From positions 78,538,227 to 78,602,226 of the forward strand of contig NC_088799.1 of NCBI RefSeq assembly GCF_011386835.1: a DNA stretch of 64,000 nucleotides. Direction: 5' to 3'. The notes under the pieces are model-generated. The model was given only the letters and a program-made list of their open reading frames with translations, was not told the DNA's origin and ran no database searches. Shown piece by piece: positions 59,101 through 64,000 of this stretch. Source of the stretch: Chrysemys picta bellii. Taxonomy: Eukaryota > Chordata > Testudines > Emydidae. The stretch's first letter is position 1, and each line of letters starts with the position of its first letter. Both the position numbers and the translations under genes were made by a program.

Positions 59101-62100
59101 TCATCCATCTGGTAACATTATTTAATATAGTTTTGATCATGAATCCCATATGTGTTTCATCATTTACTTTGTCACAGTGGTGACATCCTGACAGTCTGAC
59201 AACTGGGCTCATGTTAAATATGCTTCTTGAAAACAGAATTCATTTGAAAATTGTTTAACATTAAGTTGTTTACCTTTCTCAAAGGTCTATAGCAGGTATA
59301 AAATTGACTTTTGCTTCTAGCATTAAAGATGAAGCTTGTTAACTGTAAGCCCCAGAAATGCTGAATTGTTTCATTCAGAGGAACATCAACAGTTAGAATT
59401 GACTAGTCAGTGCTTTTCATATTTAAAACCATTTAAATGTAGAGCTCACGAACAGTGCCAAATTGACAGCCCTCGAGTCTGAGCTCCTCTGTCCACAAAA
59501 TGGTTAAATCCAAAGAAACTGCATTGTGAGCATCTCCATGCTGCTCTTCCAATTTGCCTTTATTTCCCTGACACTGCCAACAACAGTGGCATTTGTGGTG
59601 GTGATTTTTGCGTTTATGAATACCAGTCCACTATGGCCTGGAATGAGATCATAAACTCACTTCATTAGGCCTCTCTTGGACAATTACAATGCTAACAGTG
59701 TGAGTTATACTTGAACCAGTGGTCTAGGGAAGAAAGGCTCTGTATTACACTTCTAATACAATAAGCCATCTACTCTCTTTTCTCTACCTTCTGCCTCCAA
59801 GTGCAGTTCTCAAACTGATGCTCCATGTTCTAAATTTTACGATATTCATGTGGTGATAATCTTGGGACACTTCATTAATTGCCCTTTGTCATTCAGAGTT
59901 TCAGCAACAAGCAGTTCCATAAAAGAATCGGTTTCCGAATTGGTGAGTTTTACTACAGAAAGTTGTGAACCAGACCCTCCAGCTGCACCTAAACTAATCA
60001 ACAGAACGAAAAACAGCTTGAGTTTACAGTGGAAGGTAAATAACTTGGCAGGGATATTTAAAGTCTTGACAAAGCAAAACGTACTAGTTCTCTTTTTTTA
60101 AAGTTGGATTTTAAGTTGCTCAGTGAAGATTGTTACTCTACAATATAGCTGAAATATCACTTCTCCATCTCCAGGTCATCCTGTTTTCTTCTGTTACTTA
60201 TTCAATATCCTTTGTATCCAATTAATATGTGAGTTGGTAGCATGCTTTTGTCAGCATAAAATACATGTCTTTTGTCAGTGCAAAAATACATGTGTATGAC
60301 CTAGAATATTTGGAAAAATTCTCTACTGAAATGATGGCATGTGAGAGAGGGGAGCATCAACACCTCTAATGCTTAGGATCCCAGTGTGGTAGATTAAATA
60401 GCATAGAATGTCGAAGATAACGCTGAAGCCGAATTCTATTATTTTAGTTTGCTTTATGCATCATGATCTTTCTCTCTCCCCCTGCCCCCCAGGCTATCTC
60501 TTGAATAGACCATGCAATGTATTCTATCTAGAAATGTTACAATACATTGTGTTTATTAGACTGTTGAGTTTTGTAAGACTATCCCATGTGTTTGACTGAA
60601 CAATGTCTTTGCAATTACATATGGCTCTCTGGTTAATGTAGATTCACACTCAGTAAACATACATTGTCAACCTCCATTTTCAAAAACATACAAGTGCATA
60701 ACTCAGTTGCAGTTACATATGCTGTTATCGCATGAGCAAATGCCCAGTTCAGGATTCTTTTGCACCATTCCTCCTGCTGCCCAGTCTTATCTTCTGGTTT
60801 TGGTCTCTCTCTGCATGCATAAAAGTCCTCCAGCTTATAAGCACAGTTTTGGTCATGAGTTCCAGCATGAGACGTCATGCCCCAGTGTTGCTACATTCCT
60901 GTCTCAGAAGGGGTAGTGATGTGATAGGAGTCATTAGCAGAGCAGTAGTCCTTCCAGGGAGGCTCCGTTGTCCTGCTACTGCAAATTTCATCAGTTCATG
61001 TGGGCATTAATATCTGTCACATTGAGTGGCAGAAACCAAATGCCAGCCCCCCTCTCCGTAACACAAAAGGTATGATGCAAGTAGATGAGACATCCAAAAG
61101 TATATAAACATAGAGTTCATAAATCAAACTGGTGTGAACTGTACAGTTAAAATTAGTTTGTATTGTCCTTACTTAGTTATGTCTAAGTAACACAGTGTGA
61201 AACCCTATCCTCGGTATTAAAATCTTTCAGTTCAACATCCAAGTGTCTGTGTAAAATGAAACTCTACTTTTAAACCTTTTGATCTTATCTTTTGTTTGTT
61301 TTCTTTATTTCAGTCTTCAAATGATAATGGTTCCAAAATAACTAATTTTCTCTTAGAATGGGATGAGGTAAGCCCTTTATTTTTATGATGGAAAAGTTGC
61401 TTGGAAGCATGAATGCTTTGCAGATAGGAGTGAATATGTATATTGCTTAAGTAGATACACACTTTTTTATTGTGCCAGTCAATGCATAGCCATCTTTAAA
61501 ATAACAAACAAAACTTGGGCCTGATCGATAGTACTACTGCTATTTCAAACAGAAATTCCATTAACACTGTATTTCAAGAGTAATTTAAATTGTAAACTGT
61601 TTGATGTATTTGATTATTTTTTTTTGCCATCCCAAGTAATGTTCATAATATATCCATTATTAGTGAACAGAGCATGATGGGTCCATTTCATGAAGACAAT
61701 CATAAACGTCACTTAAAACTTTGAGAAGTTCTTACTAAAAATGAGTTTTGTAATGACTGGACAAAATGTCAAAGGATTAATATTAGTTTGCATAGGTATC
61801 CAAGAGAGTTTGGATGCTTATTGCTACCTTAACTAAGGTTATGTCTTACACTAGAAACAGCTCCTGCTTTGTAATTGATAAGACAGCCAACAGCCTATGT
61901 AAGTAACATAGGCACACTGCATCACCCCAACTACACTGAAATAAGCCTTACATCTCTGGTGGAAGTGGAGTTATGTCCGTGTAGTAGGGCACTTACATCA
62001 ACGGGAGGAAGGCTGCAGTTTATGTCGACCTAACTGTAGTGTAGACCAGCTCTAAGTCTCAAATTTTTGAGTAGCCCTTCCTGTGATCCTTTAGGTTATT

Positions 62101-63818
62101 TTTCTCTGCATTCCAAATCCTCTTACCAGTAGGCCTTCGTCTTTCTAGCTCTAATGACCATCCTTCCACTCCAGGAATTCTGTTATATTGTAGTCTGTCT
62201 CCCCTCCTCCCCCCATTAGTGACATATCCTCAGTTGTAAGTTATTGGTTTCCCTGTTTGGCTGTTATCCAGCATTGTAAATGTCAGGCCACTGGCCTTCT
62301 GATTTGAAAAGTGGTCTAATGTAAAAAATAAACAGCTTGGATAAGATCACAACCTGTCCACATGTAATATTTAGGTTTAATGCTTTTATTAAAATTTTGA
62401 ATTAGTGGAGTAACAGAGGAAGGTGGAGAGCGGAGGAGATTAAATTTAACCTTAAAAATAGTCCCTATGTAAAAGTTACTTAAATCTGTCTTTATTTTAT
62501 TTGTTTAAAGGGAAAGAGTGGAGCCTTCAAAGAATGCTACTATGGGAATCTAAAGCAGTACAAACTAACCAAACTTTCTCCTTCTACAAAGTACTCGCTC
62601 AGATTAGCTGCTAAAAATGACATCGGAATGAGGTAAAATGTGTTGTTTGTTTTTTCTCATTTTAATTTCTCAACAGCCCAAGCTAATGTTACTAACCTTT
62701 AAATTTAACTTTTCAGTGGATTTAGTGAGACAGTGGTATATTATACAGCAGGAATTGTCCCTTCACCACCACTGCCCCCTCAGTTTACTGAAGCAGGAGT
62801 AACATGGTTATCATTAAAATGGAGCCCACCTAATGGCATGTCTTCAGATGACTCTCTGACTTACACTTTAGATATGGAAGAAGAAGATTCTGTAAGTTGG
62901 GTTTTCTTAATGTTTTGATGAGTAGTCTGTGATTTCAGGTGTAAATATAACTCATTAAGATTATCCCAAGTTTAATAATATGAAACATTGCACTAAAATT
63001 AACAGTTCATAAACACTGTATAATTAATAAAACAGCTTTTCATAAAGTGGAAATGCTGAAGTATGTAAAGGCCTATACTATCTAATGATAAAAAAAAATC
63101 AAGCGTAATTGCTGAAGTTGCCATACTCTTCTGTTTATGAAGTAATTCACCTTATTAAAGACACTTCATATAGTATAGAACCATATAGACTTGGTTAGAA
63201 GTGTCCCAGGGGATTTCAAATGGTTTAATGCTTGAGAAATTGTGGAGACCAATTGCTGCTCTTATCATTTTACCAGGAGAGTTGTTAGTGACTGTATGCC
63301 TGTTCTTAATTTTCTGTGCTTTACAGGGTTATGGTTTTCAGCCGCAATACAACGGAGAAGAACTCTCATGCACTTTAAAAAATCTAAAGAGGAGTACTTC
63401 TTATAAGTTTAGGGTATGTGCCAAATTACGTATATGATTTCCTTTTTTTTTTTTTTTTTTTTTTTCTGGAGCTATTTGCTAGTAGCACTTGTATGTTGTT
63501 TCCTAACCACATACAATAGCCGGCTAACCTAGCAGTAGTAATTTTTCAGTGGGATTACATTTTTATTATGGTGTCAGAAATGTTTTAAAAATAATTGCCT
63601 TTCTCTTTGATCTTTGTTTGCAAATTAGCCTGATATTGTCCATGGCAATCAATCAGCGTATTATATTCATTCTTAACAGCTCTCTGCCTGCAACAATGAA
63701 GGAAAAAGTATCCCTAGTGAGGTAGTAGAATACAGCACAATTCCTGATAAACCTGGACCACCAAGTAAACCAAGTGTAAAGGGAAAGATCCATTCACACA
63801 ATGTGAAAGTTACATGGG
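32026..63818 (+). CDS. FNDC3C1: FNDC3 family FN3-domain protein, probably FNDC3C1 (3' part beyond window)
   Basis: Fourteen coding exons join in frame to 587 residues: 32026-32136, 40328-40403, 41344-41420, 47834-48062, 50925-51203, 54898-54956, 56280-56434, 56697-56756, 59897-60035, 61314-61367, 62511-62632, 62717-62891, 63327-63413, 63680-63818. Residues 1-88 hold the conserved family N terminus (VILVQVNPGETFTIR, VSPNGSVPPIFVPPGY). Residues 100-160 are Pro/His-rich. FN3 domains lie at about 276-371, 376-466 and 470-562, with a fourth starting at 566. FNDC3 proteins normally have nine FN3 domains and a C-terminal membrane anchor; those parts are beyond the edge. FNDC3A acts in spermatid adhesion and FNDC3B in adipocyte and bone-cell differentiation. 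The protein resembles A in some exons and B in others and is clearly diverged from both, so the third paralogue is inferred. The start at 32026 directly follows an in-frame TGA; 32041 is an alternative. Confidence 0.85.
32560..33270 (+). mobile_element. diverged CR1-like RT fragment in intron
   Basis: One frame reads FNIFINNLQKGVHS, followed by SVRTEDNTRVLSEIRTVG-like and LERVQRRN-like remnants, the order seen in CR1 reverse transcriptase. It is heavily decayed. Confidence 0.5.
33321..33621 (+). mobile_element. hAT-type MITE, GGTCGGCAACC family, copy 2
   Basis: 301 bp with ends CAGGGGTCGGCAACC and GGTTGCCTACCCCTG and a perfect 8-bp duplication TTCTAGAC (33313-33320, 33622-33629). Same orientation as copy 1 at 23,808 and nearly identical along its length. 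Confidence 0.92.
33690..34215 (+). repeat. old interspersed repeat, class unknown
   Basis: Contains GAGGAGTCAAAGATAATTAC, GCCATGTTAAGTTCAAGTTT and GATGAGATCACCCCAAAAGA in an order found in a widespread old amniote repeat. A reversed relative lies at about 43,350-43,610, continuing past 44,062. Confidence 0.45.
34220..35865. other. intron, no gene seen
   Basis: Mixed composition with a poly-A run near 34,482. Nothing recognised. Confidence 0.4.
35879..36458 (+). mobile_element. hAT-like TAGGGTTACC element, short copy
   Basis: 580 bp with ends TAGGGTTACCATA and TATGGTAACCCTA and a perfect 8-bp duplication AACTAGCC (35871-35878, 36459-36466). A subterminal hairpin is at about 35,908-35,975 (GGACATGTC... 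against GAACATGTCC). A large hairpin at 36,155-36,307 has outer arms perfect over 26 bp. The GC-rich hairpins account for the long open frames here. Confidence 0.85.
36620..37065 (+). mobile_element. second Penelope-like RT fragment
   Basis: Reads LRYVDDVFILWTDDFIPL, then HPSIKLSLEYSH, NNFLDITISFNNGTLQTTIY and KKPTDHLTNLHRSTYH. This is the catalytic YVDD box and following PLE RT region, homologous to 921-1300 here but from a diverged subfamily. A stop after ITITK and missing ends make it a dead fragment. Confidence 0.82.
37070..38140. other. intron, no gene seen
   Basis: AT-rich; a run of about ten G lies near 37,371. Nothing recognised. Confidence 0.4.
38144..38895 (-). mobile_element. CR1 LINE 3' half
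   Basis: The minus strand encodes the CR1 RT end in two frames: CPQLEYCVQFWLPHLKKDIA with ELEKVQRRAIKMIK, then RRFNTNKRKHFFTQCTINLW with NALPWDVV. The left edge reads TTGGATCAGACCAATGGTCC, the usual CR1 3' region. It is frameshifted and truncated. Confidence 0.85.
38900..40320. other. intron, no gene seen
   Basis: AT-rich, with a T-tract (about 40,250-40,271) upstream of the next exon's acceptor. Confidence 0.4.
40328..40403 (+). CDS. FNDC3C1: FNDC3 exon, residues 38-62
   Basis: Acceptor TTTTCAG, donor GTAAAAG. Encodes VILVQVNPGETFTIRTEDGH and then IQCIQ; the last G opens the next codon. This is the most conserved N-terminal block of the family. Confidence 0.92.
41344..41420 (+). CDS. FNDC3C1: FNDC3 exon, residues 63-88
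   Basis: Acceptor CTTTTCAG, donor GTAAGAAT. Encodes GPAHVPMVSPNGSVPPIFVP then PGYVSQ. Ends in phase 0. Confidence 0.93.
41590..41690. repeat. dispersed amniote palindromic repeat fragment
   Basis: GAGATTTTCAAAAATGGCTA ... TAATGGCTTTGAAAACCTTA is a short inverted arrangement seen again, diverged, near 55,808-55,965. Confidence 0.4.
42044..42704 (-). mobile_element. hAT-type element, GGGGTGGGCAAAC family
   Basis: 661 bp with ends CGGGGTGGGCAAAC and GTTTGCCCATCTCTG. Flanking 8-mers ATCTAAAT (42036-42043) and ATTTAAAT (42705-42712) agree at 7 of 8. The interior from about 42,305 to 42,560 is an inverted relative of 5,215-5,490. Its right end, reversed, matches the element cut by the window edge at 63,883. 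Confidence 0.82.
43619..44054. mobile_element. hAT-type element with GCGCCGC-rich core
   Basis: 436 bp with ends CAGGGCCAGCTCTAG and CTGGAGCCGGCCCTG and a perfect 8-bp duplication CATGTTGC (43611-43618, 44055-44062). The core is an irregular tandem array of GAGCGCCGCC-like units, which produces long open frames on both strands. It sits inside an older repeat (43,350-44,200). Confidence 0.9.
44230..46690. other. intron, no gene seen
   Basis: AT-rich and nothing recognised. Confidence 0.4.
46699..46959. mobile_element. PIF/Harbinger-like MITE
   Basis: 261 bp with ends GGCTTGGTCTACACT and AGTGTGGACCAAGCC and a 3-bp duplication TAA (46696-46698, 46960-46962). It carries two internal hairpins: a perfect 19-bp stem (46744-46762 with 46780-46798) and a near-perfect 30-bp stem (46867-46896 with 46904-46933). 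Confidence 0.85.
47220..47475. repeat. MITE-like fragment
   Basis: The right end AGTCTAGACAAGACCTAAGG resembles the common TCTAGACAAGCCCT end. The left end is unclear. Confidence 0.35.
47834..48062 (+). CDS. FNDC3C1: FNDC3 exon, residues 89-164, Pro/His-rich
   Basis: Acceptor TATCACAG, donor GTAAGACT. Encodes MVEENGVRKVVVLPHSSEFH, then a low-complexity stretch rich in HP and PP (PPPPHVPHYMHPHPALLPHP) and GTGEMPPQFIHQ. The first part matches FNDC3A (EDNGVRRVVVVPQ). The last G starts the next codon. Confidence 0.9.
48135..48168 (+). repeat. MIR, left part
   Basis: TGTGTAGCCTTGGATAAGTC is the MIR core; it breaks at about 48,168 and its continuation is found at 49,018. Confidence 0.55.
48170..49017. 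mobile_element. MITE-like element with tRNA-like modules, copy B
   Basis: Inverted ends (CCACAAAGGGACTTCGGCAC and GCCTAGCTCAAGCTTTATGG) bound about 0.85 kb related to 18,187-19,123. A forward tRNA-like module is at about 48,581-48,626 (AGTCCAGTGGTTAGGGCACT). A reversed one at about 48,650-48,712 reads on the minus strand as GGGTTAGGGTACTCACCTGG ... TCTGGTTCAATT. It split a MIR, whose halves flank it. Confidence 0.62.
49018..49150 (+). repeat. MIR, right part
   Basis: Continues the interrupted MIR: CAAACCTTAGTTTCTCTATT, then TTGTAAGTGGGGGAAATA and the 3' region. Confidence 0.55.
49160..50165. other. intron, no gene seen
   Basis: AT-rich, including a poly-A run near 49,782-49,800. Nothing recognised. 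Confidence 0.4.
50173..50506. mobile_element. Tc1/mariner (pogo/Tigger-like) MITE
   Basis: 334 bp flanked by TA. Ends CAGTAAAACCTCAGCATTAT and ATAACTCTGAGGTTCTACTG are inverted repeats. Confidence 0.85.
50925..51203 (+). CDS. FNDC3C1: FNDC3 exon, residues 165-257
   Basis: Acceptor CTTTTAG, donor GTAAGTAG. Encodes ESRSHGRTNFIQRDERTVKM, then a Lys-rich helix (LKKRLKEKQASG) and LNSPPSSPHRVHNSSN with NGYGKGQQ. The SPPSSP and NGYGKG motifs match FNDC3B; the HGR(S/T)NF start matches FNDC3A. Probably disordered. Confidence 0.9.
51274..52259 (+). mobile_element. TACTCC-family DNA element, copy B, 6-bp duplication
   Basis: 986 bp with ends TACTCCTGGGGAATG and GAATTCCCCCAGGAGTA and a perfect 6-bp duplication AGGTCT (51268-51273, 52260-52265). 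The right 180 bp match copy A at 11,414 in reverse. The centre (51,500-51,800) is a G-rich array of GGGGACACATGGG-like units. Confidence 0.85.
52320..53080. other. intron, no gene seen
   Basis: AT-rich and nothing recognised. Confidence 0.4.
53085..53770 (-). mobile_element. CR1 3' half, strongly diverged
   Basis: GCCATACCAGATCAGACAAG at the left and GTTACCAGAACTCAAAACAG at the right are in the same order as in the CR1 at 38,144, with many changes between. No frame survives. Confidence 0.65.
53780..54890. other. intron, no gene seen
   Basis: AT-rich and nothing recognised. Confidence 0.4.
54898..54956 (+). CDS. FNDC3C1: FNDC3 exon, residues 258-277
   Basis: Acceptor GCTTTTCAG, donor GTAAGTAT. 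Encodes ESDTESKKLYNLHVSIGKPV, the acidic linker and the first residues of FN3 domain 1 (KPV in both FNDC3A and here). Confidence 0.87.
55095..55290 (+). repeat. MIR/CORE-SINE
   Basis: CAACTCTGCCACTCACTTGC, GCAAGTTACTTAACCTCTGG, TGCCTCAGTTTCCCACTCTG and TAAAATGGGGATAATACCTG occur in MIR order. This is the clearest MIR copy in the window. Confidence 0.8.
55300..56270. other. intron, old repeat trace only
   Basis: At 55,808-55,965, GGTCAAATTTTCAGAGGTGC and TCTGAAAACTTTGGCC form a loose inverted pair, like 41,590-41,690. Otherwise nothing is recognised. Confidence 0.35.
56280..56434 (+). CDS. FNDC3C1: FNDC3 exon, residues 278-328, FN3 domain 1
   Basis: Acceptor TTTTTAAAG, donor GTAAGTCT. Encodes VSDIQARSAVLSWNLPVSSQ ... 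EVAVSNSGKNGKFKSVY. The Trp of the B strand and the GK(N/D)GK(F/Y)KSVY end are family hallmarks. Ends in phase 2. Confidence 0.92.
56697..56756 (+). CDS. FNDC3C1: FNDC3 exon, residues 329-348, FN3 domain 1
   Basis: Acceptor TTCCTACAG, donor GTATGTAC. Encodes GEETTITLPELRPATDYHV, the conserved L-PATDY-V turn of an FN3 domain. Phase 2 at both ends. Confidence 0.92.
56990..57760. repeat. repeat-derived sequence, class uncertain
   Basis: GACCTGCAGCGGGATTGGAA, TGGGTCCTGCAGGACCTGCT and CACGGGGCTCTACTCC near 57,556-57,660 resemble a reptile hAT end. The preceding GGGGAGCAGAAGGAG-type stretch is unassigned. Confidence 0.35.
58320..58895 (+). mobile_element. non-LTR retrotransposon, C-terminal remnant
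   Basis: One frame reads MRIVSGTLKFTPVDWLPVLS, then HIQLPQIRRAAQTSRLLNRV and NPPKTRLKFRNP. After frameshifts the strand gives RTHHI/EHIISECPLRR-like sequence, the RT C-terminal zinc-knuckle region of non-LTR elements unlike CR1. The clade is not settled. Several stops; dead. Confidence 0.6.
58900..59885. other. intron, no gene seen
   Basis: AT-rich, then mixed. I cannot assign 59,440-59,760 although it looks less random than its flanks. Confidence 0.35.
59897..60035 (+). CDS. FNDC3C1: FNDC3 exon, residues 349-395, FN3 domains 1-2
   Basis: Acceptor ATTCAG, donor GTAAATAA. Encodes the end of domain 1 (SELVSFTTESCEPDPP) and the start of domain 2 (APKLINRTKNSLSLQWK). The NRTKNSL-LQWK block is nearly the FNDC3A sequence. 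Confidence 0.92.
61314..61367 (+). CDS. FNDC3C1: FNDC3 exon, residues 396-413, FN3 domain 2
   Basis: Acceptor TTATTTCAG, donor GTAAGCCC. Encodes SSNDNGSKITNFLLEWDE; DNGSKI and LEWDE are invariant in the family. Phase 0 at both ends, 54 nt. Confidence 0.93.
61836..62056. mobile_element. MITE, probably Harbinger-like
   Basis: Left GGTTATGTCTTACACTAG and right CTGTAGTGTAGACCAGCTC are inverted relatives with TAA on both outer sides. Diverged. Confidence 0.5.
62511..62632 (+). CDS. FNDC3C1: FNDC3 exon, residues 414-453, FN3 domain 2
   Basis: Acceptor GTTTAAAG, donor GTAAAATG. Encodes GKSGAFKECYYGNLKQYKLT then KLSPSTKYSLRLAAKNDIG. Ends in phase 2. Confidence 0.92.
62717..62891 (+). CDS. FNDC3C1: FNDC3 exon, residues 454-512, FN3 domains 2-3
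   Basis: Acceptor TTTTCAG, donor GTAAGTTG. Encodes SGFSETVVYYTAG (end of domain 2), then FTEAGVTWLSLKWSPPNG and LTYTLDMEEEDS of domain 3. AG(I/V)TW(L/V)-L(Q/K)WS is a family signature. Confidence 0.93.
63327..63413 (+). CDS. FNDC3C1: FNDC3 exon, residues 513-541, FN3 domain 3
   Basis: Acceptor CTTTACAG, donor GTATGTGC. Encodes GYGFQPQYNGEELSCTLKNL then KRSTSYKFR. Phase 0 at both ends. Confidence 0.93.
63431..63467. repeat. poly-T tract
   Basis: An uninterrupted T run of about 27 bases with flanking T-rich bases, close behind the donor. Confidence 0.9.
63680..63818 (+). CDS. FNDC3C1: FNDC3 exon, residues 542-587, FN3 domains 3-4
   Basis: Acceptor TTCTTAACAG, donor GTAAGTGA. Encodes LSACNNEGKSIPSEVVEYST (end of domain 3) and DKPGPPSKPSVKGKIHSHNV then KVTW (start of domain 4). 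The last G opens the next codon (Asp in relatives). The gene continues past the window. Confidence 0.92.
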
Positions 63819-63882
63819 GTAAGTGAACTTGTGTTAATTTTTGTCTTCTCTTGCTCCTCGAAAGAGAAATGAGCCTATAAGG

Positions 63883-64000
63883 CAGGGGTGAGAAAACTAC
63901 GGTCTGGGGGCCGCATCTGGCCCTCCAGATGTTTTAATCCAGCCCTTGAGCTCCTGACAGGGAGCGGGGTCCAGGGCTCGCCCTGCTCCAGTGCTCCAGC
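63883..64000 (+). mobile_element. hAT-type element, cut by window edge
   Basis: Starts CAGGGGTGAGAAAACTACGG and continues with GGGGGCCGCATCTGGCCCTC and CAGATGTTTTAATCCAGCCC. It matches the reverse complement of 42,590-42,704, so it belongs to the same family in the opposite orientation. Confidence 0.75.

Noticed and set aside
32026..63818. Assignment of the host gene to FNDC3A or FNDC3B
   Set aside because: Known vertebrate A and B proteins are too conserved at the N terminus to match this one; a tree is still needed, so the C1 symbol is a best guess.
1..64000. CRISPR array, bacterial operon or integrated viral genome
   Set aside because: No regularly spaced repeats, no ribosome-binding-site-led gene runs and no viral gene set; all long repeats fit eukaryotic transposons.

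Overview
The window is vertebrate nuclear DNA, most likely from a non-avian reptile and probably a turtle. This rests on abundant CR1 LINE ends, a Penelope-like element (PLE), MIR/CORE-type SINEs and many hAT- and Harbinger-like MITEs, with no Alu, L1 or B1-type repeats. The species is an inference from repeat content. There are no bacterial-style genes, no CRISPR array and no intact rRNA or tRNA gene.

One host gene is present, on the + strand and cut by the right edge. It is a member of the fibronectin type III FNDC3 family. A CpG-rich promoter and a probable non-coding first exon lie near 6.25-6.42 kb. The first coding exon is at 31,996-32,136, after an intron of about 25.6 kb. Thirteen further coding exons follow (40,328 to 63,818), all joining in frame to give 587 residues: a Pro/His-rich N-terminal half, three complete FN3 domains and the start of a fourth. 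The protein is intermediate between FNDC3A and FNDC3B, so I assign it to the third paralogue, FNDC3C1, with moderate confidence.

The first 3 kb is a broken PLE: a reverse transcriptase with a YIDD box, a GIY-YIG endonuclease, and a tail carrying a hammerhead ribozyme motif. It is interrupted by a reversed copy of a PLE tail and by a minus-strand CR1 3' end. The rest of the upstream region, intron 1 and the later introns are a mosaic of transposable elements. Several can be delimited to the base by target-site duplications (TSDs): hAT-like elements at 5,082, 23,808, 27,844, 33,321, 35,879, 42,044 and 43,619; a solo LTR at 25,543; a Harbinger-like MITE at 46,699; pogo/Tigger-like MITEs at 24,633 and 50,173; and a roughly 1 kb family with 6-bp duplications at 11,414 and 51,274. 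Two copies of a MITE-like element carrying inverted tRNA-like modules lie near 18.2 and 48.2 kb.

The most interesting items are the PLE hammerhead, the 6-bp-TSD family, the paired tRNA-like modules, the GC-AG intron after the first coding exon, an overlapping upstream ORF at the FNDC3 start, and two oppositely oriented copies of one hAT-like family flanking that exon.
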